In this document: piece after piece, positions 1 through 7,844 of the stretch | Layout of the letters: each line of letters starts with the position of its first letter | Position numbering within the stretch: position 1 is the first letter of the stretch | NCBI RefSeq assembly: GCF_008974245.1 | Contig: NZ_BBZI01000008.1 | Span: 673,516 to 737,515, forward strand | Reading direction: 5' to 3' | From: Streptomyces abyssomicinicus | GTDB taxonomy: Bacteria; Actinomycetota; Actinomycetes; Streptomycetales; Streptomycetaceae | DNA: 64,000 bases | Position numbers and translations under genes: made by a program | Notes under the pieces: model-generated | What the model saw: the letters and a program-made list of their open reading frames with translations, nothing else | What the model was told of the DNA's origin: nothing | Databases searched by the model: none

Positions 1-101
1 TGTTCAAGCTGGTCGGGGGCGCCACCGACCGCATACGCCGGGGTTTCAACGGCAGCACCGACAACGCCGGCAGCGGAAGCTCGGGCGGTACCGGGGCCTG
101 A
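1..101 (+). CDS. C-terminal end of an unidentified protein (5' end outside window)
   Basis: The frame starting at base 3 is open to a TGA at 99-101 and gives 32 residues, beginning FKLVGGATDRIRRGF and ending in a Gly/Ser-rich tail. Nearly all third codon positions are G or C, which is the coding signature of this genome. The gene enters from the left and is convergent with the minus-strand gene ending at 130, with a hairpin between them. The fragment is too short to name a family. Confidence 0.55.
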   Translation, partial: FKLVGGATDRIRRGFNGSTDNAGSGSSGGTGA

Positions 102-122
102 CGGCGCCGGAGCCCGGCGCCG
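102..122. terminator. Short GC hairpin between convergent genes
   Basis: Perfect 9-bp arms (CGGCGCCGG and its complement) surround a 3-nt loop, immediately after the stop of the left-edge gene and before the stop of the minus-strand gene. It probably ends transcription in both directions. There is no U-run, as is usual in Streptomyces. Confidence 0.6.
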
Positions 123-129
123 GGCGGGG

Positions 130-1293
130 TCAGAGCCTGGGCATCGCGGCCGGGGAGAGTGTCCCGCACAGGCCCGTCGGGCTCGCCGCGCGGTACGGGT
201 CGGTGCCGGGCGGCGGCGCGTCGTCGGCGCGCTGCCCGGCCAGCAGCGGGCGCAGCACCTGGTCGGGGTCGCCGGTGCAGGACAGTGGTCCGGCCTGCAC
301 CGAGGCGGACACCACCTGCACCTGCCGCAGCCGCAGGTTGTCCGGGTCGAAGCGCATCCGCACCTCGCGCCGCACGGTGAACAGCGAGACGCGGTCCCGC
401 TTCCCGTCGGCCTTGTCGGCCTTGTCTGCCGTGTCTGCCGTGTCGGCCTTGTCGTCCCCGGCCCCGGCCCGCTCGCCGGCCCCGGTGAGGGCGTAGACGA
501 AGACGTGGTCGGCGACGACCTCCAGGGTGGTCGTGTTCCGTTCGACGACCTTGAGCGTCCCGCGCGCCCGGACCTCCGGGTCGGCGAGCCGGACCCGCGT
601 GGGGTCGAAGCGGACCAGCCAGCCCAGCGGCGCGGAGGCGTCGGCCGCGGCGTCGCTCCCGCCCGCGTCACCGCCCGTGGTCTCGCCCATGCTGCGGTCG
701 AACTGGTCGAACTGGTCGGGGTCGAGCAGCACCCGCACCGGGCGCGTGGCGTCGCCCATCAGCACCTTCGGGTCGAGCGAGGAGCCGACCACGTAGTCCC
801 GGGCGGCGGCGAGCGCGGCGATGACCTGGCCGTCGGAGAAGTGCTCGGTGCGCCGGGCCGGTGGCATCGTGACGGCCTTCTCGCCGGTCTCGAAGCCGCG
901 CGCCGGGCTCGCCTCGTAGAGCCGCTCGGCCTCGGCCGCTCCGGGGACGGGCACCCTGGGGGCGAGCGGGACGACGGTGACCCGTACCGGCTCGGTGTCC
1001 CGGTGGGCGGCGGGCGGCGGGTGCGGCGAGCGCATGCCGAGGTAGACGGCGGTCACGAAGGCGATGGTGACGAGGAGGGCCAGCACCAGCGCCTGGCGGG
1101 AGAGCCGGTGGATTCCGCTGGGCCGGGGCCGCACCGGCGGGGCGTGGTCGGTGAGACGTTCCTGCGCGCTGTATTCCTGGAGGCGGGCAGCCTTGACGAA
1201 CGATTCGTCGAAGACGACGGATCGGTACTCGTCCTCGCTGCCTCCCGCGGCCCCGTCCGGTGTGCCGTCGGGTGGCTCTCCGGGCCCGCCCAT
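130..1293 (-). CDS. Membrane-anchored hypothetical protein with large extracytoplasmic domain
   Basis: This 387-residue protein has an acidic, Pro/Gly-rich cytoplasmic N-terminus, one transmembrane helix at about residues 69-88, and roughly 300 residues outside the membrane. Residues 26-34 (VVFDESFVK) closely match a motif in the next gene upstream, so the two are paralogous at their N-termini. A hydrophilic repeat of Lys, Ala, Asp and Thr near residues 280-302 comes from a tandem 9-bp repeat at about 410-455. Streptomyces coelicolor carries a similar protein (SCO2584 type) next to its teichoic-acid and mre genes, and I recall it being linked to spore-wall assembly; here that role is inferred from position only. 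The ATG at 1293 is preceded by GAAAG. Confidence 0.75.
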   Translation of the reverse strand: MGGPGEPPDGTPDGAAGGSEDEYRSVVFDESFVKAARLQEYSAQERLTDHAPPVRPRPSGIHRLSRQALVLALLVTIAFVTAVYLGMRSPHPPPAAHRDTEPVRVTVVPLAPRVPVPGAAEAERLYEASPARGFETGEKAVTMPPARRTEHFSDGQVIAALAAARDYVVGSSLDPKVLMGDATRPVRVLLDPDQFDQFDRSMGETTGGDAGGSDAAADASAPLGWLVRFDPTRVRLADPEVRARGTLKVVERNTTTLEVVADHVFVYALTGAGERAGAGDDKADTADTADKADKADGKRDRVSLFTVRREVRMRFDPDNLRLRQVQVVSASVQAGPLSCTGDPDQVLRPLLAGQRADDAPPPGTDPYRAASPTGLCGTLSPAAMPRL

Positions 1294-1377
1294 ACTTTCA
1301 GAGTGGGTTCTGCCGCCTCACGGTAAACGCCCCCGTCCGAGCCATCTGCGGGCCGGTGACGGCCCGGCGCGGGGCCG

Positions 1378-2082
1378 TCAGGGCGCGGGTGCGGAGGCGC
1401 GCGGTACGGCCGGTGCGGGCGGCCTGGAGTACTCGGCGGAGGCCGACGGGCCGACCGCGGTGTCCGGGGCGGGAGCGGGCGTGGGGCGGGTGGAGACGGG
1501 CGGCGGGACCTGTCCGGTCTGCCCCGCGGCGCCCCGCTGGACGGCCGTGAAGGCGAGCGCGACCATCCCCATCCCCATCACCAGGGCGAGCACCCAGGCG
1601 ACCGGCCGGTGCCACCGGCCGGGCCGCACGGAACCGCCCGGACGGCCGAACAGCCCCGGCGCGAAGTCGGCGGCGGCGTCGCCCCCGCGCGGGCCCGGAC
1701 CGCTCGGGTCCTGTCCGGTGCGGGCGACGTGGCCGGCCGGGTGGCCGCCGGGGTCGCCCGGGCGCGTCGGGTCCCCGGCGAGGTGGCCGTGCGTGAGGGG
1801 GTCGTGGGCGAGGCCGAGGTCGTCGGGGCGGGGCGCCTCGTCGTGCCGGTCGTCCTCGGGCCGGGGACCGCCGGCCCGGGCCCGGCGCGCGGCCTCCGCC
1901 TCGGAGGCCTCCGCGCGCGCCTGGGCGGCCGCCACCAGCCGCTCCACGGCGGTCGGCTCGTGGACCGGGGCCGCCCGTACGAAGTCCTCGTCGAAGACCA
2001 CGGGGGCGAACTCGTCGTCCGGCGTCCCGCGGTTCTGGTCGTCGTCAGGCCCTCCGCCGTCAGGGAACGGCGTGCCCCCCAC
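1378..2082 (-). CDS. Membrane-anchored hypothetical protein, paralogue of the downstream gene
   Basis: About 234 residues. The N-terminus carries VVFDEDFVRAA, the same motif as in the following gene, then a long Pro/Gly/Asp-rich stretch, a hydrophobic helix (VAWVLALVMGMGMVALAF) at about residues 151-168, and a Pro/Ala-rich outer tail of some 60 residues. The frame is open to a TTG at 2121. I prefer the GTG at 2082 because the product then begins GGTPFPDGGG, matching GGPGEPPDG in the paralogue, and GGAGG precedes it (at a short spacing). The 84-nt gap to the next gene suggests one transcript. No enzymatic domain is visible. Confidence 0.65.
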   Translation of the reverse strand: MGGTPFPDGGGPDDDQNRGTPDDEFAPVVFDEDFVRAAPVHEPTAVERLVAAAQARAEASEAEAARRARAGGPRPEDDRHDEAPRPDDLGLAHDPLTHGHLAGDPTRPGDPGGHPAGHVARTGQDPSGPGPRGGDAAADFAPGLFGRPGGSVRPGRWHRPVAWVLALVMGMGMVALAFTAVQRGAAGQTGQVPPPVSTRPTPAPAPDTAVGPSASAEYSRPPAPAVPRASAPAP

Positions 2083-2218
2083 GTCCTCCGCCACGGCACC
2101 AGAGTAGACGTGCCGGGTCAATTTGGGCAGAGCGTACGGAAATTCGGCGAAGGGCCGGTGCCGGTCCGCGCGCCGCGCGCGGGTCAGAGGCCACGGGTCA
2201 GGGGTCGCAGGCCACGGG

Positions 2219-3523
2219 TCAGGGGCGGACGTGCCCGTCGCCGGTGACGATGTACTTCGTGCTGGTCAGCTCCGGGAGGCCCATCGGGCCGCGGGCGTGC
2301 AGCTTCTGGGTGGAGATGCCGATCTCCGCGCCGAAGCCGAACTGGCCGCCGTCGGTGAACCGGGTGGAGGCGTTCACCGCGACCGTGGTGGAGTCCACCA
2401 GCTGGGTGAAGCGGCGGGCGGCCTGCTGGGAGGTGGTGACGATCGCCTCGGTGTGGCCGGAGCTCCAGCGGCGGATGTGGGCGACGGCCGCGTCCAGCGA
2501 GTCGACGACGGCGGCGGCGATGTCGTAGGACAGGTACTCGGTCTCCCAGTCCTCCTCGGTCGCCTCGACCACGGTGGCCTTGGTGTCCGCGGCCAGCTCC
2601 AGCACCCGCCCGTCGCCGTGCACGGTGACCCCGGCGCCGGCCAGAGCCTCGAGGGCGCGCGGGAGGAAGGCGTCGGCGATGTCGCGGTGGACCAGCAGGG
2701 TCTCGGCGGCGTTGCAGACGCTGACCCGGTGGGCCTTGGAGTTGAGCAGGATCTCCACCGCCGTGTCGAGGTCCGCGTCGGCGTCGACGTAGACGTGGCA
2801 GTTGCCGGTCCCGGTCTCGATCACCGGGACGGTGGACTGCTCGACGACGGTGCGGATCAGCGAGGCGCCGCCGCGCGGGATGAGCACGTCGACCAGGCCG
2901 CGGGCGCGCATCAGCTCGTGCACCGACTCGCGGCCCTCGCCCGGCACCAGCTGCACCGCGTCGGCCGGCAGTCCGGCGCCCGCCACCGCGTCGCGCAGGA
3001 CGGCCACCAGGGCGGTGTTGGAGGAGTAGGCGGAGGACGAGCCGCGCAGCAGCACCGCGTTGCCCGACTTCAGGCAGAGCGCGGCGGCGTCGACCGTCAC
3101 GTTGGGGCGGGCCTCGTAGATGATGCCGACCACGCCGAGCGGTACCCGGACCTGGCGCAGGTCGATGCCGTTGGGCAGCGTGGAGCCGCGGACGACCTCG
3201 CCGACCGGGTCCGGCAGCGCGGCGACGTCGCGCACGTCGGAGGCGATGGCGCGGATCCGCTCCGGGGTGAGGGTCAGCCGGTCGATCACGGACTCGGCGG
3301 TGCCGGCCTCGCGGGCGCGGGCCACGTCCTTCGCGTTGGCCTCGACGACCTCCTCGACGCGGGCCTCGAGGGCGTCCGCCACCGCGTGGAGGGCGGCGTC
3401 CTTGCGCGAGCGCGGGAGCGGGGCCAGGTCGGCGGCGGCGGTGCGGGCGCGGCGGGCCACGTCCGTGACGGTGGGCTCCGTCGGCTCCGTGGCGGCTGCG
3501 GTCGTCGTCGTGAGCGTGCTCAT
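2219..3523 (-). CDS. proA: Glutamate-5-semialdehyde dehydrogenase (gamma-glutamyl phosphate reductase)
   Basis: This cytoplasmic enzyme reduces gamma-glutamyl phosphate with NADPH to glutamate-5-semialdehyde, the second step of proline synthesis. The 434-residue length is normal for ProA. The aldehyde-dehydrogenase-type fold is recognisable: EARPNVTVDAAALCLKSGNA at about 137-156, and the catalytic cysteine in GTGNCHVYVD at Cys242. A Thr-rich N-terminal extension of about 20 residues is typical of actinobacterial versions. The ATG at 3523 is the first start in frame. proB lies upstream on the same strand, separated by one small gene, so a proline locus of the order proB - small gene - proA is likely. 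Confidence 0.97.
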   Translation of the reverse strand: MSTLTTTTAAATEPTEPTVTDVARRARTAAADLAPLPRSRKDAALHAVADALEARVEEVVEANAKDVARAREAGTAESVIDRLTLTPERIRAIASDVRDVAALPDPVGEVVRGSTLPNGIDLRQVRVPLGVVGIIYEARPNVTVDAAALCLKSGNAVLLRGSSSAYSSNTALVAVLRDAVAGAGLPADAVQLVPGEGRESVHELMRARGLVDVLIPRGGASLIRTVVEQSTVPVIETGTGNCHVYVDADADLDTAVEILLNSKAHRVSVCNAAETLLVHRDIADAFLPRALEALAGAGVTVHGDGRVLELAADTKATVVEATEEDWETEYLSYDIAAAVVDSLDAAVAHIRRWSSGHTEAIVTTSQQAARRFTQLVDSTTVAVNASTRFTDGGQFGFGAEIGISTQKLHARGPMGLPELTSTKYIVTGDGHVRP

Positions 3524-3590
3524 ACCGCGAAGGGTAGCGCCGCGGAGCCCGGTGCCGACGGGCGTTCCACCTGCCGGGCGGCTCCGCCCC

Positions 3591-4058
3591 TCAGAACGGG
3601 TGGACGCCCATCCGGGTGGCCGGCGGCGGGCCCTGTCCGGCGGCCACGCGCTGGTGGTAGGTCTCCCGGTCGACGACCTCCAGTCCGACGATCTCCCACC
3701 GCGGCAGGTTGGCCGTACGCCGGTGCTCGCCCCACAGCCGCAGTGCCACCGCGGCCGCGTCGTGGAGGTCGCGGGCCTCCTCCCAGTAGCGGATCTCCGC
3801 GTGGTCGGTGGCGTACCGGCTGGTCAGCAGGAAGGGGTGGTCGTGGGCCAGCTGTTCCAGCGCCCGCCGGACCTCGGGCAGCGGGACCTCCGCGCCGGAG
3901 ACGGAGAGGGTGACGTGCCACAGGCGCGGCAGGTCCTCGGGGACGGGCGGCCCGCCCTGGAACCGGTCGTCGGGCGAGACGCTGGTGAGGCCGCGCCGGG
4001 CCGCCGCTCCCCCGCCGGCCGGGCGGGGCGCCGCCGTTCCCGGGCGCACTCGTCTCAC
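3591..4058 (-). CDS. Conserved hypothetical protein between proB and proA
   Basis: This is a 155-residue soluble protein of unknown function. The open frame runs on upstream to 4202, but a strong ribosome site (AAGGAGG, 5 nt before a GTG at 4058) decides the start. The first 40 residues are Arg/Ala/Gly-rich and probably disordered. The rest (from about LWHVTLSVSG) looks like a compact domain, with the conserved-looking stretches HPFLLTSRY, EIRYWEEARDLHDAA and PRWEIVGLEVVDRE. It lies between proA and proB on the same strand and may be cotranscribed with them. I do not recognise the family. Confidence 0.7.
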   Translation of the reverse strand: MRRVRPGTAAPRPAGGGAAARRGLTSVSPDDRFQGGPPVPEDLPRLWHVTLSVSGAEVPLPEVRRALEQLAHDHPFLLTSRYATDHAEIRYWEEARDLHDAAAVALRLWGEHRRTANLPRWEIVGLEVVDRETYHQRVAAGQGPPPATRMGVHPF

Positions 4059-4253
4059 AACGGCCTCCTTCACACGGCGCTCACGGTGGTCGCCCGGCGT
4101 CTGCCACGGCGTCTGCCCGACACCAGTGCAGCAGGCGACGGCGCTCCGTGGGGCCGTTTTACGGAACGTCCCCCGCCGGACCCCGGCCACGACGGGGGCC
4201 ACGACGGGGGTCGTGACGGCCGGAATCCGGCACCGTCCCGGCGCCGCAGCAGC

Positions 4254-5381
4254 TCAGCGCCGCAGCAGCACCAGGTCGTCCCTGTGTACGACCTCTCGTT
4301 CGTAGGCGGGGCCCAGCTCGCGTGCCAGTTCCCTGGTCGACCGGCCGATCAGGAGGGGGATCTCCCGTGCGTCGAAGTTCACCAGGCCGCGCGCCACGGC
4401 GTGCCCCTCGACGTCCCTCAGCTCCACCGGGTCGCCGGCCTGGAACTCGCCCTCGACCCCGGCGATGCCCGCGGGCAGCAGTGACGTCCGCCGCTCCACC
4501 ACTGCCCGCACGGCGCCGTCGTCGAGGGTCAGCGCGCCCTGCGGGGCGGAGGCGTGCTGGAGCCACAGCAGGCGGTCGGCGGACCGGCTGCCGGTGGCGT
4601 GGAAGTAGGTGCCGGTGTCGCGGCCCCTCAGCGCGTCGGCGGCCCGGCTGGCGCTGGTGAGGACCACCGGGATGCCGGCCTCGGCGGCGATGCGGGCGGC
4701 CTCCACCTTGGTGACCATCCCGCCGGTGCCCACACCGGCCTTGCCGGCGCTGCCGATCTCCACGCCCTCCAGGTCCTCGGGTCCCCGGATCTCGTCCAGC
4801 CGGGACGTCCCGGGGCGCGACGGATCACCGTCGTACAGGCCGTCGACGTCGGAGAGGAGCACCAGCAGGTCGGCGTGGACCAGGTGGGCCACGAGCGCCG
4901 CCAGCCGGTCGTTGTCCCCGAAGCGGATCTCGTCCGTCGCCACCGTGTCGTTCTCGTTGACGACCGGTACGGCCCCCATGGCGAGCAGCTTGTCGAGCGT
5001 CCGGGCCGCGTTGCGGTGGTGGGCACGCCGGCTGGTGTCGTCGGCCGTCAGCAGCACCTGGCCGACCCGCACGCCGTACCGCGCGAAGGACGCGGTGTAG
5101 CGCGCCACCAGCAGTCCCTGCCCCACGCTGGCGGCCGCCTGCTGCCGGGCCAGGTCCCTGGGGCGGCGCCGCAGTCCGAGCGGCGCGAGCCCCGCGGCGA
5201 TGGCTCCGGAGGACACCAGGACGACGTCCCGCGCACCGCCGTCCCGGGCCGCCGCAAGGACGTCGACCAGGGCGTCGACACGGTCGGCGTCCAGACCGCC
5301 GTCGGCCGTGGTCAAGGAGGAGGACCCCACCTTGACGACGATCCTGCGCGCCGCGGTCACGTTCTCCCTTGCCCCTGTCAC
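4254..5381 (-). CDS. proB: Glutamate 5-kinase
   Basis: It phosphorylates glutamate with ATP, the first and feedback-inhibited step of proline synthesis. 375 residues: an amino-acid-kinase domain (IVVKVGSSSLTTADGGLDAD near the start, VSSGAIAAG, NENDTVATDEIRFGDND, GTGGMVTKVEAA) followed from about residue 290 by a C-terminal PUA domain, the usual two-domain ProB. The start is GTG at 5381. A second in-frame GTG seven codons later (NVTAARRIV) has a better-placed AAGGGAG, so the true N-terminus may be a little shorter. The 232-nt upstream spacer also serves the divergent transferase gene and must hold both promoters. Confidence 0.96.
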   Translation of the reverse strand: MTGARENVTAARRIVVKVGSSSLTTADGGLDADRVDALVDVLAAARDGGARDVVLVSSGAIAAGLAPLGLRRRPRDLARQQAAASVGQGLLVARYTASFARYGVRVGQVLLTADDTSRRAHHRNAARTLDKLLAMGAVPVVNENDTVATDEIRFGDNDRLAALVAHLVHADLLVLLSDVDGLYDGDPSRPGTSRLDEIRGPEDLEGVEIGSAGKAGVGTGGMVTKVEAARIAAEAGIPVVLTSASRAADALRGRDTGTYFHATGSRSADRLLWLQHASAPQGALTLDDGAVRAVVERRTSLLPAGIAGVEGEFQAGDPVELRDVEGHAVARGLVNFDAREIPLLIGRSTRELARELGPAYEREVVHRDDLVLLRR

Positions 5382-5613
5382 CTTGCCGTCGTCCCCTCAC
5401 CTGTTCTCGGCTGCCCGCCCGGCAATCTACGCGACCCGGGCGGACCGATGCGCGTGCGTTCCGCTCCCCGGGCACTCCCGGGTCGTTCCCGGGTCACCCG
5501 CACGCGCCCGGGTTCCGGCCGCGGTGGCTCCACGGCGTGTCGTCGGAGCGTCCACGCGCGTTGTACCTGAGTCACGCACACACCACGTTCGCGCAGTCCA
5601 TTGGAGTGACGCA

Positions 5614-7662
5614 GTGCTCACACCCGTCCCCCGTCGGCAGACCGCCGTGAGAGGCGTGATCATCGCCGTGTCGGCGGTGTCGTTCGTCCTGTCGGCCGTC
5701 GCGGCCGTCGTTCCGAACGTGCCCGCGATGATCGCCACCACCGTCGTCTCCCTTGCCGTCGAGGGGGTCCTGTACCGCTGGCAGCGGGGGATGGTCTCGG
5801 CCTTCGCCAAGACGCACGCCGACGTCACGGTCCGTCATCTGCTGTGCGACATACTGATCGTCGTCGCACTGGTCCGGGCGCACGGCCAGCGGCAGGAGAC
5901 CGACCTGGCCGCGCCCCTGCTGGCCCTGCTGGGCTTCTACGCACTGCACTTCCTGATCCAGGCCGTCTCGGTGGTGGTCCGCCGCGCGCGCACCCTGCCG
6001 GTGCTCACCCGGAACATCGACGCCTCCGCCCTGCGGCTGACCGCCGCCCCGCCGGCGCTGCTGCTGCGCCGCGCCGGGCACCGGCTGCTGCTCTTCGGAC
6101 TGCCGGCCACCGCGGGCCTGCTGACCGCCCTCGCGACCGGGGACGCGCTGTGGGGCGTCGCGGGCGCCGGGGTGTCCGTCGCCCTGGCGCTGGGCGGGCT
6201 GGCCGTTCTGGGCAGCCACCTGCTGCCGGGCCGCCGCCCGCCCTCCGAGGAGGCGGTGCTGAAGTGGTTCGACTCCTGGCTGGCCGAGTACCGGCCGACC
6301 ATCGGCATGTACTTCTCCGGCGGTGCCGCCTCCGCCTACCAGGCCAACATGTGGCTGCAGCCGCTGGCCAGGCTGGACGGGCGTCCGCTGATCGTGCTGC
6401 GCGAGCGCTTCATGATGCAGAAGATCGCGGCCACCGACGTCCCGGTCGTCTGTCTGCCGCAGGTCCATCACCTGATGCGGCTGGAGCACTCCACCCTTCA
6501 GGCGCTGATCCACCCGTCGAACTCGGGCAAGACCTCGCAGGTGCTGCGCATCCCGACGATCAAGCACGCCTTCGTCAACCACGGCGAGAGCGACAAGCTG
6601 TCCTCCTGCAACCCCTACGCCAAGGCGTACGACGAGGTGTGGGTGGCCGGTCCCGAGGCCCGCGAGCGGTACGCGCTGGCGGACATCGGTGTCGACGACC
6701 GGGACGTCGTGGAGATCGGCCGTCCGCAGCTGGACGCCGTCGCCGCCCACCGGGGCGCCCCCGAGGGCGAGTACACCGAGGTGCTGTACGCCCCCACCTG
6801 GGAGGGCTGGGACGGCAACCCGGGCAACACGTCGGTGATCGCGGCCGGTGAGAACCTGGTACGGGCGCTGCTCGCCGACCCCGGGGTCCGCCTGGTCTAC
6901 AAGCCGCACCCGCTCACCGGTTCGGTCGACCCGCGGGCCGGCGCCGCCGACCGGCGCATCCGCGAGCTGATCGTGGCCGCCTGCCGGGAGCGCGCCGGTG
7001 GCCCTCGTCCGGGTCCGCGGTCCGCCGCCGAGCTGGCCCGGCGCACGGCGGAGCTGGACCGGCTGACCACCTCCGTCTTCCGGGACGCGTCGGACGCCAT
7101 GGAGCGGATGATGCTCCAGGGCGCCCCGGAGCCGGGCCGTGCCGCCGCGGTCACCGCGGCGACGGCCGCGTGGGTCGAGGCCTACTGGGCGGCCCTGCCG
7201 GAGGGGGAGCACCAGATCGTCACGGAGGCCCGCCCCGACGTCCCGGCCTGCTTCAACCGGGCGGACCTGCTGATCAGTGACGTGTCCAGCGTCATCTCGG
7301 ACTTCATGGCGAGCGGCAAGCCGTACGCGGTGGCCAACACCTCGGGGCTGACCGAGGCCGCGTTCCGCGAGGCCTTCCCGACGGTGCGGGCGGCGACGGT
7401 GCTGACGCCGGACGCGGCGGGTGTGCCGGACCTGCTGGAGCGGGTGCGCAAGCCGGAGCTGGATGACCTGCGTGAGGCGCGGGCCGAGCTGAAACTGCGC
7501 CTGCTGGGGCCCTCGGAACCGTCGTCGCAGGTTCGGTTCAACGACGCGATGCGGGCGCTGTGCGAGGAGGCGCTGCGGCGCCGGACGACCGGGCAGGAGG
7601 GCCGCATCCCCGGGCCGCGGGCGGCGGTCGTCCCGGGGGAGCCCGAGCTGACCAAGGGCTGA
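5614..7662 (+). CDS. Polytopic membrane TagF-like (CDP-glycerol glycerophosphotransferase family) transferase
   Basis: 682 residues. The first 205 contain about five to six hydrophobic helices (near 13-35, 76-90, 101-122, 157-175 and 178-205). The remainder is a cytoplasmic transferase domain with hallmarks of the Glyphos_transf family: MYFSGGAASAYQANMW, VLYAPTWEGWDGNPGNTS, LVYKPHPLTG and ISDVSSVISDFMASGKPYAV. Family members move polyol-phosphate units from CDP-alditols to a wall polymer; the exact substrate here cannot be read. The GTG at 5614 has GGAG 7 nt upstream and gives nearly the same length as the paralogue at 7845-9884. The longer open frame upstream has no ribosome site. The two paralogues converge on a shared terminator. 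Confidence 0.85.
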   Translation: MLTPVPRRQTAVRGVIIAVSAVSFVLSAVAAVVPNVPAMIATTVVSLAVEGVLYRWQRGMVSAFAKTHADVTVRHLLCDILIVVALVRAHGQRQETDLAAPLLALLGFYALHFLIQAVSVVVRRARTLPVLTRNIDASALRLTAAPPALLLRRAGHRLLLFGLPATAGLLTALATGDALWGVAGAGVSVALALGGLAVLGSHLLPGRRPPSEEAVLKWFDSWLAEYRPTIGMYFSGGAASAYQANMWLQPLARLDGRPLIVLRERFMMQKIAATDVPVVCLPQVHHLMRLEHSTLQALIHPSNSGKTSQVLRIPTIKHAFVNHGESDKLSSCNPYAKAYDEVWVAGPEARERYALADIGVDDRDVVEIGRPQLDAVAAHRGAPEGEYTEVLYAPTWEGWDGNPGNTSVIAAGENLVRALLADPGVRLVYKPHPLTGSVDPRAGAADRRIRELIVAACRERAGGPRPGPRSAAELARRTAELDRLTTSVFRDASDAMERMMLQGAPEPGRAAAVTAATAAWVEAYWAALPEGEHQIVTEARPDVPACFNRADLLISDVSSVISDFMASGKPYAVANTSGLTEAAFREAFPTVRAATVLTPDAAGVPDLLERVRKPELDDLREARAELKLRLLGPSEPSSQVRFNDAMRALCEEALRRRTTGQEGRIPGPRAAVVPGEPELTKG

Positions 7663-7665
7663 GCC

Positions 7666-7720
7666 CCACGGCGCGCCCCGCGGGGCGCCCGCGGCGCGCA
7701 CCCCGTGGGGCGCGCCGTGG
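7666..7720. terminator. 14-bp-arm hairpin after the first TagF-like gene
   Basis: Perfect 14-bp arms (7666-7679 and 7707-7720, CCACGGCGCGCCCC and its complement) enclose a 27-nt GC-rich spacer, just after the stop at 7662. It acts on the plus-strand gene. Confidence 0.7.
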
Positions 7721-7729
7721 CGGCCAGGA

Positions 7730-7784
7730 ACGACGTGTGCCCGTTCGTGTCCCCTCCAGGGGGACACGAACGGGCACACGTCGT
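7730..7784. terminator. 25-bp perfect inverted repeat between convergent paralogues
   Basis: Arms 7730-7754 and 7760-7784 are perfectly complementary over 25 bp, with a 5-nt loop (TCCAG). The repeat lies midway between the two convergent TagF-like genes and would form an equally strong hairpin in RNA from either strand, so it is a bidirectional terminator. It is longer than most hairpins in this window. Confidence 0.85.
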
Positions 7785-7844
7785 GGGGTGCGGGCCGTCA
7801 CCGCCGAGTGGTGGAGCGGCATCCGTCGGATGAGGCCCCGGGCC

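Noticed and set aside
2083..2121. TTGACC near the start of the second paired membrane protein as a promoter -35
   Set aside because: The nearest possible -10 (TACTCT) is only 9 nt away, too close for a functional promoter.
5572..7779. 735-codon open frame on the minus strand opposite the first TagF-like gene
   Set aside because: It is the complement-frame shadow of a real gene with clear domain motifs; its composition (His/Gln/Arg/Gly-rich) has no fold and no ribosome site.
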